A DNA stretch of 60,000 nucleotides, taken from contig NC_079882.1 in assembly GCF_029227915.1 (NCBI RefSeq), positions 29,504,001-29,564,000 of the forward strand, in the 5' to 3' direction. A program made the position numbers and the translations under genes. This document shows positions 28,501 to 37,145 of the stretch, one piece after another. The stretch's first letter is position 1. Every line of letters begins with the position of its first letter. The stretch comes from Hydractinia symbiolongicarpus. Taxonomy: Eukaryota; Cnidaria; Hydrozoa; Anthoathecata; Hydractiniidae. The notes under the pieces were generated by a model. The model did not search any database. It was given only the letters and a program-made list of their open reading frames with translations, and had not been told where the DNA came from.

Positions 28501-29795
28501 TGTTCAGATTCTTATCACATGTTATAATTTTAAAAATACTTTATTTAAACTGTGTATAGTGGCCACACCTTGCCTGAGGAAGTAACTATCCCTTTTATAC
28601 CAACCATTGTGTGACAAGTCACAACCTATCAAGCTGTCACTACACCTACATCTTTTACCTTATAGTGGTGAACTTGCTCTTTTAATGCTTTAATATTTTC
28701 ATCATATTCCACCAACAAAGGGGATAACATGCTAAATTAAAAACCATTGTTAACTCAAAAACTAATGCAATTCAATGAGTTTAAGGATCTTTAAGCAAAG
28801 GAAAGTAGATCTTTGACATGCAAGTCATGCCCAAAAGTTGGATAAAGCGTGTATTTTATTGATGAAAGATTGCAGATGCTTTTTATAGCTTAAAAATGTC
28901 TAATGCGTTTTTTGACATCATATTGTATGGTCTATTTCTTATCTTTTGGGGCATTATATTTTTTTGATTTGCCATTTTAGGTGGCAAGTCACCTTTGGTT
29001 TCTTGTTTTCAATTCAAATAACATAATAAAAAACGAATATGGGCTAGAAAATCACTTCACCAGCAAAGAGGTTGGTGAGTGCAGATTCGCCAAATTGAAG
29101 ATCAACTTTCTGTTGGCTAATATGACAATTGTTAGCTTTTTTTTTAAATATTTAACTTATTAAAAACAGTTAATTTGAGCAATAAATGATGCATAGTAAA
29201 TTTTAGACAAAAACTTATCAACGCATTAATTGAATTATTATACCTTGAATCTGTTATCCATGGTAGTAATGGAGACGGCTAAACACAATGGCAACGAAAT
29301 ATTAATATAAAATAATTAAATGCACCTTTGATGTTCACAGAAAATCTTAAATAATATATAATGTACAAAAACGTAGAAGCATAAAGTATTTGATTCAGCA
29401 ATTATAAATAAAACTCTTACTTCAACTAATCTCTCATCTATTGGAAGGTACCTTCTTTGATATTCCTGAACAACAGCAGTCAATCTACGCACTAAAAAAA
29501 CCCAGAAGTAATGCATGTGTACAATACAATTTCAATTTTCATTTTCCGATATTTTTTTTATGCAAGTAAAAAAATCAAGTTAAAAGATTTAATCCTTAAT
29601 ATAAAAAGAGATTTAGGATTTTATTTCCCGGGATATATGTTTTATTACTTACGGCCATTCATCAACGGAGCTGCTTGCTGGAAAGCTTGGTTTAGTAAGA
29701 CATAAAAGTGAATGCTAAACACTAGCTCTGACCTTACCTTGTTGCTGAAGAAACTCAATCTGTTCATGGTCAGCATCATTAAGCCTGTATGACAT
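10520..29795 (-). CDS. SCLT1: SCLT1-like distal appendage coiled-coil protein, complete, 25 coding exons
   Basis: Spliced minus-strand gene coding 662 aa, close to the usual ~690 aa of SCLT1. Coding exons, 5' to 3': 29795-29738, 29685-29653, 29491-29421, 29278-29244, 28731-28659, 27819-27764, 27234-27126, 26535-26464, 26343-26293, 25979-25914, 25102-25032, 24333-24243, 24155-24067, 23859-23773, 23468-23378, 22896-22798, 22715-22644, 16566-16492, 16419-16271, 15623-15511, 15119-15040, 14015-13879, 11049-10971, 10804-10721, 10624-10520. All are GT-AG and all phases join. The product is almost wholly coiled coil. Family landmarks seen: LSPLLVEYD near residue 75 (vertebrate LAPLVTEYD), FLKT near 193, ENEYQAILRVRDSVQL near 308, and EKEFEAQLRSVED near 540. 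Known role: centriole distal appendages with CEP83, CEP89, FBF1 and CEP164, needed for cilium formation; in mammals also a clathrin-sodium channel linker. The start ATG (29795-29793) is the first in frame and gives a family-like N-terminus. The stop is TAG at 10522-10520. The C-terminal part is about 25 residues shorter than expected between exons 22 and 23. Orthology is inferred from remembered motifs, without an alignment search. Confidence 0.92.
11050..13878 (-). other. SCLT1: 2.8-kb SCLT1 intron 22
   Basis: This is the second-largest SCLT1 intron. It contains a 58-codon plus-strand frame (11590-11766) and a 179-codon minus frame (13295-13834, no ATG start), neither recognised. If an SCLT1 exon was missed, it should be here: the product is about 25 residues short at this joint, and any such exon must be a multiple of 3 to preserve phase. 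Confidence 0.5.
17089..17115 (+). promoter_or_regulatory. Candidate core promoter of the nested aminopeptidase: CRE palindrome plus TATA-like box
   Basis: TGACGTCA at 17089-17096 is a perfect CREB/ATF-type palindrome. TATAAAG follows at 17109-17115, about 310 bases before the start codon. A start site near 17140 would leave a ~280-base unspliced 5' leader. Another TGACGTCA lies at 16712-16719. The assignment rests on motif and position only. Confidence 0.4.
17422..21337 (+). CDS. M1 zinc aminopeptidase (aminopeptidase N-like), complete, 7 exons, nested in an SCLT1 intron
   Basis: Removes N-terminal amino acids from peptides at the cell surface (M1/gluzincin family). Exons: 17422-18655, 18782-19100, 19242-19384, 19587-19915, 20317-20567, 20642-20830, 20965-21337; phases join, giving 945 aa, typical for the family. 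Order: short basic cytosolic tail; one hydrophobic anchor at about 33-53 (FGIGLCTVLIILAVLG), so a type II membrane protein; beta-domain; substrate-binding GAMEN at 352-356; zinc motif HELVH at 388-392 with third ligand E411 in WLKEG, the expected spacing; ITYQKG in exon 2 carrying the likely catalytic tyrosine; then the helical C-terminal (ERAP1-like) domain starting around YRINYK. Several N-X-S/T sites suit an ectodomain. The zinc glutamate and the next glycine are split across the exon 1-2 junction, so reading through that intron would truncate the protein. The ATG at 17422 was chosen because it precedes the anchor; a second in-frame ATG at residue 27 is possible. The substrate-specific subtype (ANPEP, ENPEP, TRHDE) cannot be assigned. 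Confidence 0.95.
21364..21369 (+). terminator. Polyadenylation signal of the aminopeptidase gene
   Basis: AATAAA begins 27 bases after the TGA stop at 21335-21337, and a second AATAAA follows near 21378. The placement is normal for a short 3' UTR, so this transcript would end inside the host intron. Confidence 0.55.
24423..24766. mobile_element. Possible 344-bp MITE in SCLT1 intron 11
   Basis: Terminal ACACTAGAAT (24423-24432) is matched by ATTCTAGTGT (24757-24766), and both ends carry subterminal AAGCATGC. The interior is AT-rich and has no open frame. No convincing target duplication was seen, so confidence is moderate. Confidence 0.5.
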
Positions 29796-29867
29796 GTTTA
29801 AAATTGAAATATATACTTATATCTAGAGAATACAAACTGCATTGTTCAATGCTGTGGAGATTGGTGA

Positions 29868-31531
29868 TTTAAAGGAGAATTGAGGTCAAAATGAACTTTT
29901 TTTGATTTTTTGTTATAATTTCATTCATAGCATAAAAAAAATGTTCCCAAAAAATTATACAATTTTAACGATTTTTGAAGGAGATATGACGTTACAAAGT
30001 CATTCGGTGATGACGTCACAAGTGCGACAGCAGCTGAAGCGCACAAAACACAAAGTAGAATGTTTATATTGAAAGAGTGCAGCACGACAGAAGGATGTCT
30101 GAAACACAGAAATATTGTTATACTTGTGTGTTTGCTTAGATTTGTCTTTCACCTAACATTTGTATTTTTTATTTGCATATTTTTAATATATCTTCTGAAT
30201 CAAGGCATTTGGATTTTTTCTTACTAACTCGAGTGAATAAATTAGGAAAGAATAAATATCTGTCCTATGCCACTTGTTTGGTTGAATTATAAAAATTATC
30301 TGTCTTTCAGACCTAATAATAATTGTGGAATTAAAATGCCAAGTTGTCAGGCAAACAGTTAATGAGAACCCGGTCTTCTATTTCTATATTTTAAGAATTA
30401 TGCGTGGTTCCACTGATGTTTTCTGTTCTACGGCTTTAGCCGGTAGAACTTTAAAATGGGCTTCTTTTTTGTTGCCGTTTTTACTATCGAGACTAGCGAA
30501 GCACAGAAGGGTATACCAGTCTAGTGTAGCAGTACGTAAATTATTAGTTTTTGAGAACAGAACTACCCTGTTAAACGGTACAAAAACCTATTACTTAATA
30601 AATTATTTTGAATTATTATTTTATGTTCAGTTGGTTTCACCAGTTTTACCAAGCTACAACGGTCCTTTGTTAAAATCAAAAATAGTTGTTTTATTGATTT
30701 TTACATTTCATCTTCTAGGTTTCATAAAAGGGGTGTTTGCAAACTTGAACACTTTTTCTACTTATTTTTCATTGTCTTTTGCTGTGCCAGTTGAAAATAA
30801 TCAATTATTATTAACGTGATCACTTTTTCTGCACAATTAGAGAAATAGAAAGCAAATTTGGTTTAAATGAGTAATACGCCCTGGAACTTCCTGTCGAAAA
30901 GGCTGGTTTATTTGTTTTTATATTTGAAAATGATAAAAACATGCAACATTATTTAAAAAATTGTTATTTTTTTACTTCTGTGAATTTGTTTATATATCGA
31001 CAGTGTCTGATGAAAGAAGTTTCCAGAACGGATATATTGAGGCATAATGTGTTTGTTATGCATCCATTCTGCAAGTTTATCACCTTTATATTTTATAAAT
31101 GTCGGCACAATCTTACAAAACGTACATTTGCACCAATGTAGATTATCTGTCCTAATTGAGTTAAACTTATCTTCTATCGTCGCTATTATCACTGCTAGAA
31201 AACTTTCTTTTCTTCATTTCTTTTTTGCTATATTTTGGCTCTCCAACATATCCACACAAATAATCTTGATTACTAGCAACAGAACTATCAGAGCTATGTA
31301 TAAAGAACTATGTTGCTGTCTGAGGACTCCATCCCTGAATGAATGTTCAAACCTGCGGCTGAAATTGTCTTGCACTAGTGATGTCACATTTTTAATCACA
31401 TGACCTTGAAAAACTGCTAATTTACGGCTATATATAAACATTTACAAATTTTTATGTGTACCAATACTTTCAGGAAGATAAAACACTTGTTTTAAGCTCA
31501 GGTTGTTTTTTGACCTCAATTCTCCTTTAAA
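29868..31531. mobile_element. 1.66-kb terminal-inverted-repeat element flanked by TTAA, abutting the SCLT1 5' end
   Basis: The left end (29868-29891) and right end (31508-31531) are exact 24-bp reverse complements. The core AGGAGAATTGAGGTC lies directly inside TTAA at both sides (29869-29872 and 31527-31530). TTAA duplication is the mark of piggyBac-type insertion, so that class or a derived non-autonomous element is inferred. Weaker inverted similarity continues inward (TGACGTCACAAGTGCGACAG on the left against TGACATCACTAGTGCAAGAC read inward from the right). No transposase was recognised. The longest frame, 30325-30819 plus (first ATG at 30400), is hydrophobic and unknown. The left end stops 72 bases upstream of the SCLT1 start codon. 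Confidence 0.72.
30011..30018. promoter_or_regulatory. CRE palindrome TGACGTCA inside the TTAA element
   Basis: Perfect CREB/ATF-type site 216 bases upstream of the SCLT1 start codon, within the subterminal part of the inverted-repeat element. If SCLT1 starts transcription here, the promoter is transposon-derived. No expression evidence is available. Confidence 0.3.
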
Positions 31532-32620
31532 GAGAAATGAAAAAACAACATTTTTTAAAGGTTATTTACAATATGATTTTTTAAGGTTTACTAATCATGT
31601 CATTCACAAAGAGAAATGTAAACATAAATGGCTTTCAAAACAGCCTGATAATAAACAACAAATTTTCTTTTATGATGATTAAAAAACTGATGCACCAGAG
31701 TCACCCACTGCTTCTCACACACAAATAGATGAAGTAAGTCGTGTTTATGTCAAAAGTGCAAAAGGTGCCACCAGCTGTTAAATGTTTGTGCTGCAACAAG
31801 GTTGAGACTATAAAAATATAAAATTCACCTTTTTATAGACACATTTTTTTTACTGGTTGTATTATAAACAACCACCTGCAGTCTTTTTCAGGAGAGGCGT
31901 GCGATTGCACGTGCACGCCTTGGCACACGCCTAAATCGTTTCAGGCGTGTGATTAATTGCACGCCTGAAAAATAATATTGAGTTTTCAAAATCAACCTTT
32001 AAAATCCATTTTGTAGCGTGTGATGGCAGCCCTCGAAAGAATTTTTGGAGACTCGTCAGACAAAACGTCTGATAGATTTCCGCCATGATTGGACACTTTT
32101 AGATCTCAGAAATTATTGAATAGTCCTGGTCCTTTTAATCCACAAGCAAGCCTGTTCATAGCCAACCTGACCATCCTAGCTAATTCACCGACTCCTGACT
32201 TAGTTAAAAGAACTACATAGACATAAATCTCTTTTGCCTGGCCCTTCGTCGTTGGTAACCAGGTCTTACACAAGAAATCCAGCCGTGCGGTTCTTAACTA
32301 ATGCAGAGGTGAACGCCGACGGAGCACAGATAAAGCAAGTCTGCAAAACTGCACTTACAGACGGAATAGACATTTTATCATGAATTTAATTGTAGATAAT
32401 TTCTTCAGGTCTGAATTTAAGGGATTTTTTCTTTATGCCTGTAAATAGTTTTAAGCCACGTGGATAACGATTTTTTTTAACTTGAAAACAAAGCATATTT
32501 TTGCCTATTTGCTTGTGATGACCTGAAAAGTAAACAATAAATATAAAAATGACAGTATAGTCAGCACACAGTATATGACAGCATACTATTTCAGACATGT
32601 AGAAAAGGAAGTTAGGATTG
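31532..32620. other. Intergenic DNA with a small fold-back motif
   Basis: 31887-31974 repeats GGCGTGCGATTGCACG-like phrases in both orientations, ending TTGCACGCCTGAAAAA against TTTTTCAGG at its start, which suggests a small fold-back repeat. The open frame at 32386-32598 on the minus strand is unrecognised. Confidence 0.4.
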
Positions 32621-32624
32621 AGAG

Positions 32625-33105
32625 AGAAAAACAGCGATTCATTGTTTTTTTATATCGCATTTTAAAGGTTTATAAACGAAAAACGGCGATAAAAATGTTT
32701 TTTTAAATCGCATTTTAAAAGTTTGAAAATCGAAAAACAGCGACAGATATGTTTTTTTAGCTCGCATTTTAAAAGTTTAAAAATCGAAAAACGGCGATAG
32801 AAATGTTTTTTTAAATCGCATTTTAAAAGTTCAAATCGAAAAACGGCGATAGAAATGTTTTTTTAAATCGCATTTTAAAAGTTCAAATCGAAAAACGGCG
32901 ATAGAAATGTTTTTTTAAATCGCATTTTAAAAGTTCAAATCGAAAAACGGTGATAGATATGTTTTTTTAGATCGCATTTTAAAAGTTTAAAAGCGAAAAA
33001 CCGCTATAGAAAGGCTTTTTTAGATTGCTTTTTAAAAGTTTTAAAACGAAAAACGGCGATAGAAATGTTTTTTTAAATCGCATTTTAAAAGTTTAAAAAC
33101 GAAAT
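32625..33105. repeat. About 53-bp tandem array, nine copies
   Basis: Each unit holds CGAAAAACGGCGATAGAAAT, then a T run, then TCGCATTTTAAAAG. Central copies are nearly identical while the outer copies diverge, the usual pattern for unequal exchange. Confidence 0.9.
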
Positions 33106-33106
33106 A

Positions 33107-33350
33107 TAATTCGTATGAAAATTTGTATAAATAAAAGAGTATAATTCGTATGACAATTCGTATGAAAATCCGTATGAAAATCGTATAAAAGAGAATATAA
33201 TTCGTATGACAATCGAATAAAATTCGTATTAGATTTTTTAAAAATCGTATAACTATTTAACACTATACGAATTGTATATGATTTTTATACAAATTAAAAG
33301 CAATTAAATTCGTATATATTCGTATAAAATATCATACGAAATTTGTAGAC
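33107..33350. repeat. Short degenerate repeats of the TTCGTATGAAAAT type
   Basis: Irregular copies of ATTCGTATGAAAAT, AATTCGTATGACAAT and their variants directly follow the 53-bp array, some in reverse orientation near 33290-33345. There is no coding signal. Confidence 0.7.
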
Positions 33351-33869
33351 GACCCCTAACATATACGAGAGTACGGTATAATATGCGACAATTTAATATT
33401 GTAAAAAACACATCACCCTAGACAATAAATAAATATTCCCTCTCTTTCTACTTTTCCCAATCTACCTAGGATGACACAAGCCCATGCCGAGAAGCAGTAG
33501 TTGAAATATGGCATGACAAGTGCATTAATTAAAAAGTTTTTGGTGTGATGTGTTAAACAAGATAATTTTAAAATGCCTTCTTGTGCTATACCTTTTTACA
33601 ATAAGAATAAAAGAATAAACAATGAGCTGTGTATGGTCATTAACAGAGTTACAGTCTTCCAAAATGAGTTTTGATATAAGATGAACATTTTTTACCAGAT
33701 GTTTTGATCAACACTGGCAGAAAGCCTGTAGCATTTCTTTATCTCAACTCATCTGGCCTTTGCATTTGAGCATATACCCTGTGCAAATTCTGGTATAGGT
33801 GCGCGCTTTTCTTTCATGTTGCACTGTACTGTTGTACTGGATAATGATCTTTTTAACCCAACAAACTAA

Positions 33870-34650
33870 CATAGATTTCGGGCTGTCTGTTCTTGTGAGA
33901 GCCAATTGCTTGAAAACTTTGAATCAGTCTTAGCAATATTAAAATCCGTACAAATACAGATGCAATTTATTTGGATTTGCTAAAGCTGTTGATAAAGTTG
34001 ATTTTGAAATTGTGCTGAATAAAATAAAAAGCCTTGGTATCTCTGGCAAACTGTTTCAGTGGTTGAAAGGTCATATTTCATTGATAACAAACACAGTAAT
34101 TTAAAATATTTTGATAATGACAGCAAAAAACAGCTGAATGTCCAGGATGTATCCAAACTACAAGGAGACCTCAACGGAATATATGAATCTGTGGCGCCGT
34201 AGTTTAGTGGTTATAGCTCTTGTACTCTGTGCGGGAGACCGGGGTTCGATTCCTCTTGACGGCGATTCAACATGGGCGAGTGAATGTTACCATAGCCCCG
34301 GGTTAACCCAAGCCATGTGAGGGAAATTGGGAAGATGGCACACTGTGTGGGCCGTTGGATGTTGCCGGGAGTTGTCTAGTAGAGCGCGGGCTCTAATTGG
34401 GTCTGCGTAGCTCAAAATGAGCATTAAATACTCTAGGACTCTCCATCTACGCCATGGCCCCTCCTGGAAATAATAGACAGGGTATATCCCTCGATATTTG
34501 TGAGGCTAGCCATGTAAAATATGCACATCTATCTATCTATCTATCTAATAGACAGAATACTCTAACATGAAATTTAACGACAAGGAATTTTTAGTTCCTA
34601 GGTATGGTCATGATGATAAAGTGCATTCCATATGTAAACTTCCTCATATG
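33870..34650 (+). pseudogene. Non-LTR retrotransposon reverse-transcriptase fragment, split by a SINE
   Basis: Plus-strand conceptual fragments match LINE reverse transcriptase: SCESQLLENFES, then KAVDKVDFEIVLNKIKSLGI and GKLFQWLKG (33878-34075), then QLNVQDVSKLQGDLNGIYES up to 34190. After the inserted SINE the reading resumes as MKFNDKEFLVPRYG near 34568. Frames are broken by stops and shifts, and the 5' part and the catalytic aspartate region are missing. Degraded LINE-like sequence may begin near 33700. Confidence 0.7.
34191..34547 (+). mobile_element. tRNA-derived SINE with (ATCT)n tail
   Basis: The head (34193-34265) has a pol III A box (TAGTTTAGTGG) and B box (GGTTCGATTCC), and GGCGCCG at the front is echoed by GACGGCG at the end, like an acceptor stem. 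A ~250-bp tRNA-unrelated body follows, then the (ATCT)n tail at 34526-34547. It is inserted in the LINE fragment above and is therefore younger. I could not make a convincing target duplication. Confidence 0.82.
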
Positions 34651-35197
34651 CGCTAAACAAACCTTTTCCTGGAAGCCCTTTTATTTATTGTTTATTGTGT
34701 AATTATTTTAATGATCTTTGAATGAGCTATTTTGTAATTGATTTCACAAAAGCTTTGCAATAAAACAATATAAACTGCAATTATTTTCTCATAACTATCC
34801 AATGAAAAGAAAGTATTATTCCCTATATATTCCCTATATTGTTCTAAAAGAAAAAGTATTTATACTGATAAGGTGCAGAAATTTTTCAGGCTTCTAGCTA
34901 GCTACACTTTTCTCTGTGTGCTATTTCCTTCTTGCCTGAACCTCTGAGCATTGGCGTGAAGTTCAACCTCAATCACAGGGAATAAAAACTTCTAGTAATA
35001 AAAAGGGTCATTTTGATAAATGTCTGTACGACAGCTAGCTAGCTAGCTGCATTACATTCTTTCAAATCAAAACCAGTTTGCTGCAGCTCTTCCCGCCATC
35101 GTTTTAAATTTGTTCAGCCTTAATTTGCTACATCAGCAATTTTTTTAGTAAGGAGAAACCTCGTTATCAGTCTTATTTAATCTTCGAGAAAAGAGGT
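34650..35197. other. Intergenic DNA, no genes seen
   Basis: AT-rich sequence with an (AGCT)n run at 35033-35049. No exon, element end or RNA gene recognised. Confidence 0.5.
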
Positions 35198-35206
35198 GCA
35201 TGGATT

Positions 35207-35309
35207 CAACCTCGTTCCCAGGGCATTTTGCCTTGTTGATAAGTTGATAGCGGCGAAAAGTTGGCCACTAATAACGGCTCAGGGCCACAAGACCCTGGGG
35301 ACGAGGTTG
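35207..35309. mobile_element. Complete 103-bp MITE with 17-bp inverted ends and perfect 9-bp target duplication
   Basis: Ends CAACCTCGTTCCCAGGG (35207-35223) and CCCTGGGGACGAGGTTG (35293-35309) differ at one position. Exact direct repeats GCATGGATT flank it at 35198-35206 and 35310-35318. There is no coding capacity. A 9-bp duplication is most typical of Mutator-like elements; the superfamily is inferred from length only. Confidence 0.85.
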
Positions 35310-35841
35310 GCATGGATTACCACCGGGTAACAAGGGTAGACAGAAGGAACTCTTTTCTATACCACACAACCAATAACGGAATTTATCAGTTTATTTTGCC
35401 CCACCATTCCTGGCAAATAAGTTCTCTCTTTCATTAATTAAGTCCTTTACTAAACCGTACCACTTGCATTGTTCCTTCCAACTAACGGACAACAATATAT
35501 CAGAATATAGAAATTTAGAAATTAATTCACAGACAGCATTTTTATAATATCCCTATTTCAGGAAATTAACTACGCACAAAGTAACCATGAAATCTGTTGC
35601 GTCCCTCTATCCATGCTGCACCTTCGAATTGTTGCTTAATTATCTTTCTTTCGTGCGTCATGGATTGTCCACTGGAACAGTAGTAAAGGTATCTTTTATA
35701 CTTCCATACTTTGACAGAGTATCAGTACCACAGAGAAGCCGTATCACAAGGTCAGACCGAAACTGAAATATAAAAAATTGATACAATATAAACTCTCTAT
35801 TATTGAAGATATTATTTCGGTTTGTCTTTTCAGTATTCATA

Positions 35842-36129
35842 TTACTGTGGAAAGTTTGAAAAAAAGCGACGTTTCGGGAGATCCTTCTCCCATCATCGGG
35901 CAAAGTAAAATGATGTTGTGCATGTATTTATATAATTGCAGAGGATCGAAATTCGTAAAAATATTAGCCAATCAGAAACGAGCTGATAATTACAGTTAAT
36001 TGCGGTAATTAACATTTTCGGACCTAGATGTAGGTAACTACTTCTTCTGTAGGATGATGGGAGAAGGATCTCCCGAAACGTCGCCTACTAAACTATCATG
36101 TTCAAGAAATGATAAACTTTCCACAGTAA
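35842..36129. mobile_element. Inverted pair of hammerhead-like repeats, probable Penelope-like element remnant
   Basis: A 32-bp stretch ending GAAACGTCGC occurs at 36053-36084 and exactly inverted at 35866-35897. Outside it, TTACTGTGGAAAGTTT (35842-35857) pairs with 36114-36129. The arrangement GATGA, stem GGGAG/CTCCC, GAAAC resembles the hammerhead ribozyme core known from Penelope-like element ends, but the leading CUGAUGA is CCGATGA in one copy and AGGATGA in the other. I see no reverse transcriptase nearby. Confidence 0.55.
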
Positions 36130-36770
36130 TAAACTCTCTACATGGAAAGGAACTTTCGCTAAAAAAATATAAAAAAACAAACTTTGCGCATACCTCGTCC
36201 AGAAACCAGTGAATTAAAGTTTTTTGTTCAAGGTTGAAGTGGTACAAGTTATAAATATCCTGTTTCTCACTTCGCGCTCAGGATTTGCAAGTCAAGGTCT
36301 ACACATGAGTTATAATTGTAAATGTTATATAGATGTTGCGAGCAACGTGATAGGAATGAACAAATTCCCACATCTCAGAGAGAGAGATTAATTTTCTAGC
36401 TTAATCTACCCATTACCTTGCAGACGCAGAAGCCGGTTTGGGCTTGTAAGCAACGCTGCTACCAGGTTTAATAAATAATGGATTTGATGTTTAAATGTAG
36501 AAAAGTTTATTTAAGACAAAACATAATTTTCTTTACCTTATTGGTATTTAAGAATGTTTCGTTGTAGTTGCTATGCAGTGTTTCGGAAAAGTTTACATCA
36601 AGGTGATCTCCGTTCTTGTTTTTTTCACTAACTTGTTAATCTCATCGACGTCTAAGTTTCATTTAAAGCAATGATTCGGTAGTTATGTACTCATAGCCGC
36701 TCAATAAAGATTGTTAGCATCAAATTAAAGTAGGTATGATGAATTCTCTCGTCTATACTGAGCGAGTATT

Positions 36771-37145
36771 TAATTTGGCGGATGACTAAAATGTAATATT
36801 TGGCGGGGATTTAATTTTGGCGAATGATAAATTTTATAAAATTTAGCGAGGATTTAATTTGACGAATACAAAAAATGTTCATTTTGGCGGGGATTTATTT
36901 TGGCGAATGACACAAAGAAATGACTTTTTATGTCTTGAAATGTTTTATAAAAATCAAGAATAAACGTATATATAAACACAAGTTCGATTTTTTGGGGAAA
37001 AAACATTTTTCTTTTCTTAATATAAAAAACATATTTTTTTAATTTTGGAGGGGATTTAATTTGGCAAACGGTAAATTATGTATTTAATTTGGCGAATTTT
37101 GCGAAATTCGCCGAATTCACCAAATTTAATCCTCGCCAAAATTTA
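36771..37145. repeat. Degenerate GGCGGGGATTTAATTTTGGCG repeats ending in an inverted copy
   Basis: Five or six loosely spaced copies of GGCGGGGATTTAATTTGGCG occur in direct orientation, then a fold-back at 37080-37142 where AATTTGGCGAATTTTGCG is mirrored by CGCCGAATTCACC. The origin is unknown, probably a decayed transposable element. Confidence 0.65.

Noticed and set aside
30325-30819. 165-codon plus-strand frame as a transposase gene
   Set aside because: No DDE or other transposase motif is visible and the frame begins at GTG; left as an unknown frame inside the element.
34193-34265. Functional tRNA gene on the plus strand
   Set aside because: The anticodon arm does not fold well and the sequence continues into a SINE body with an ATCT tail.
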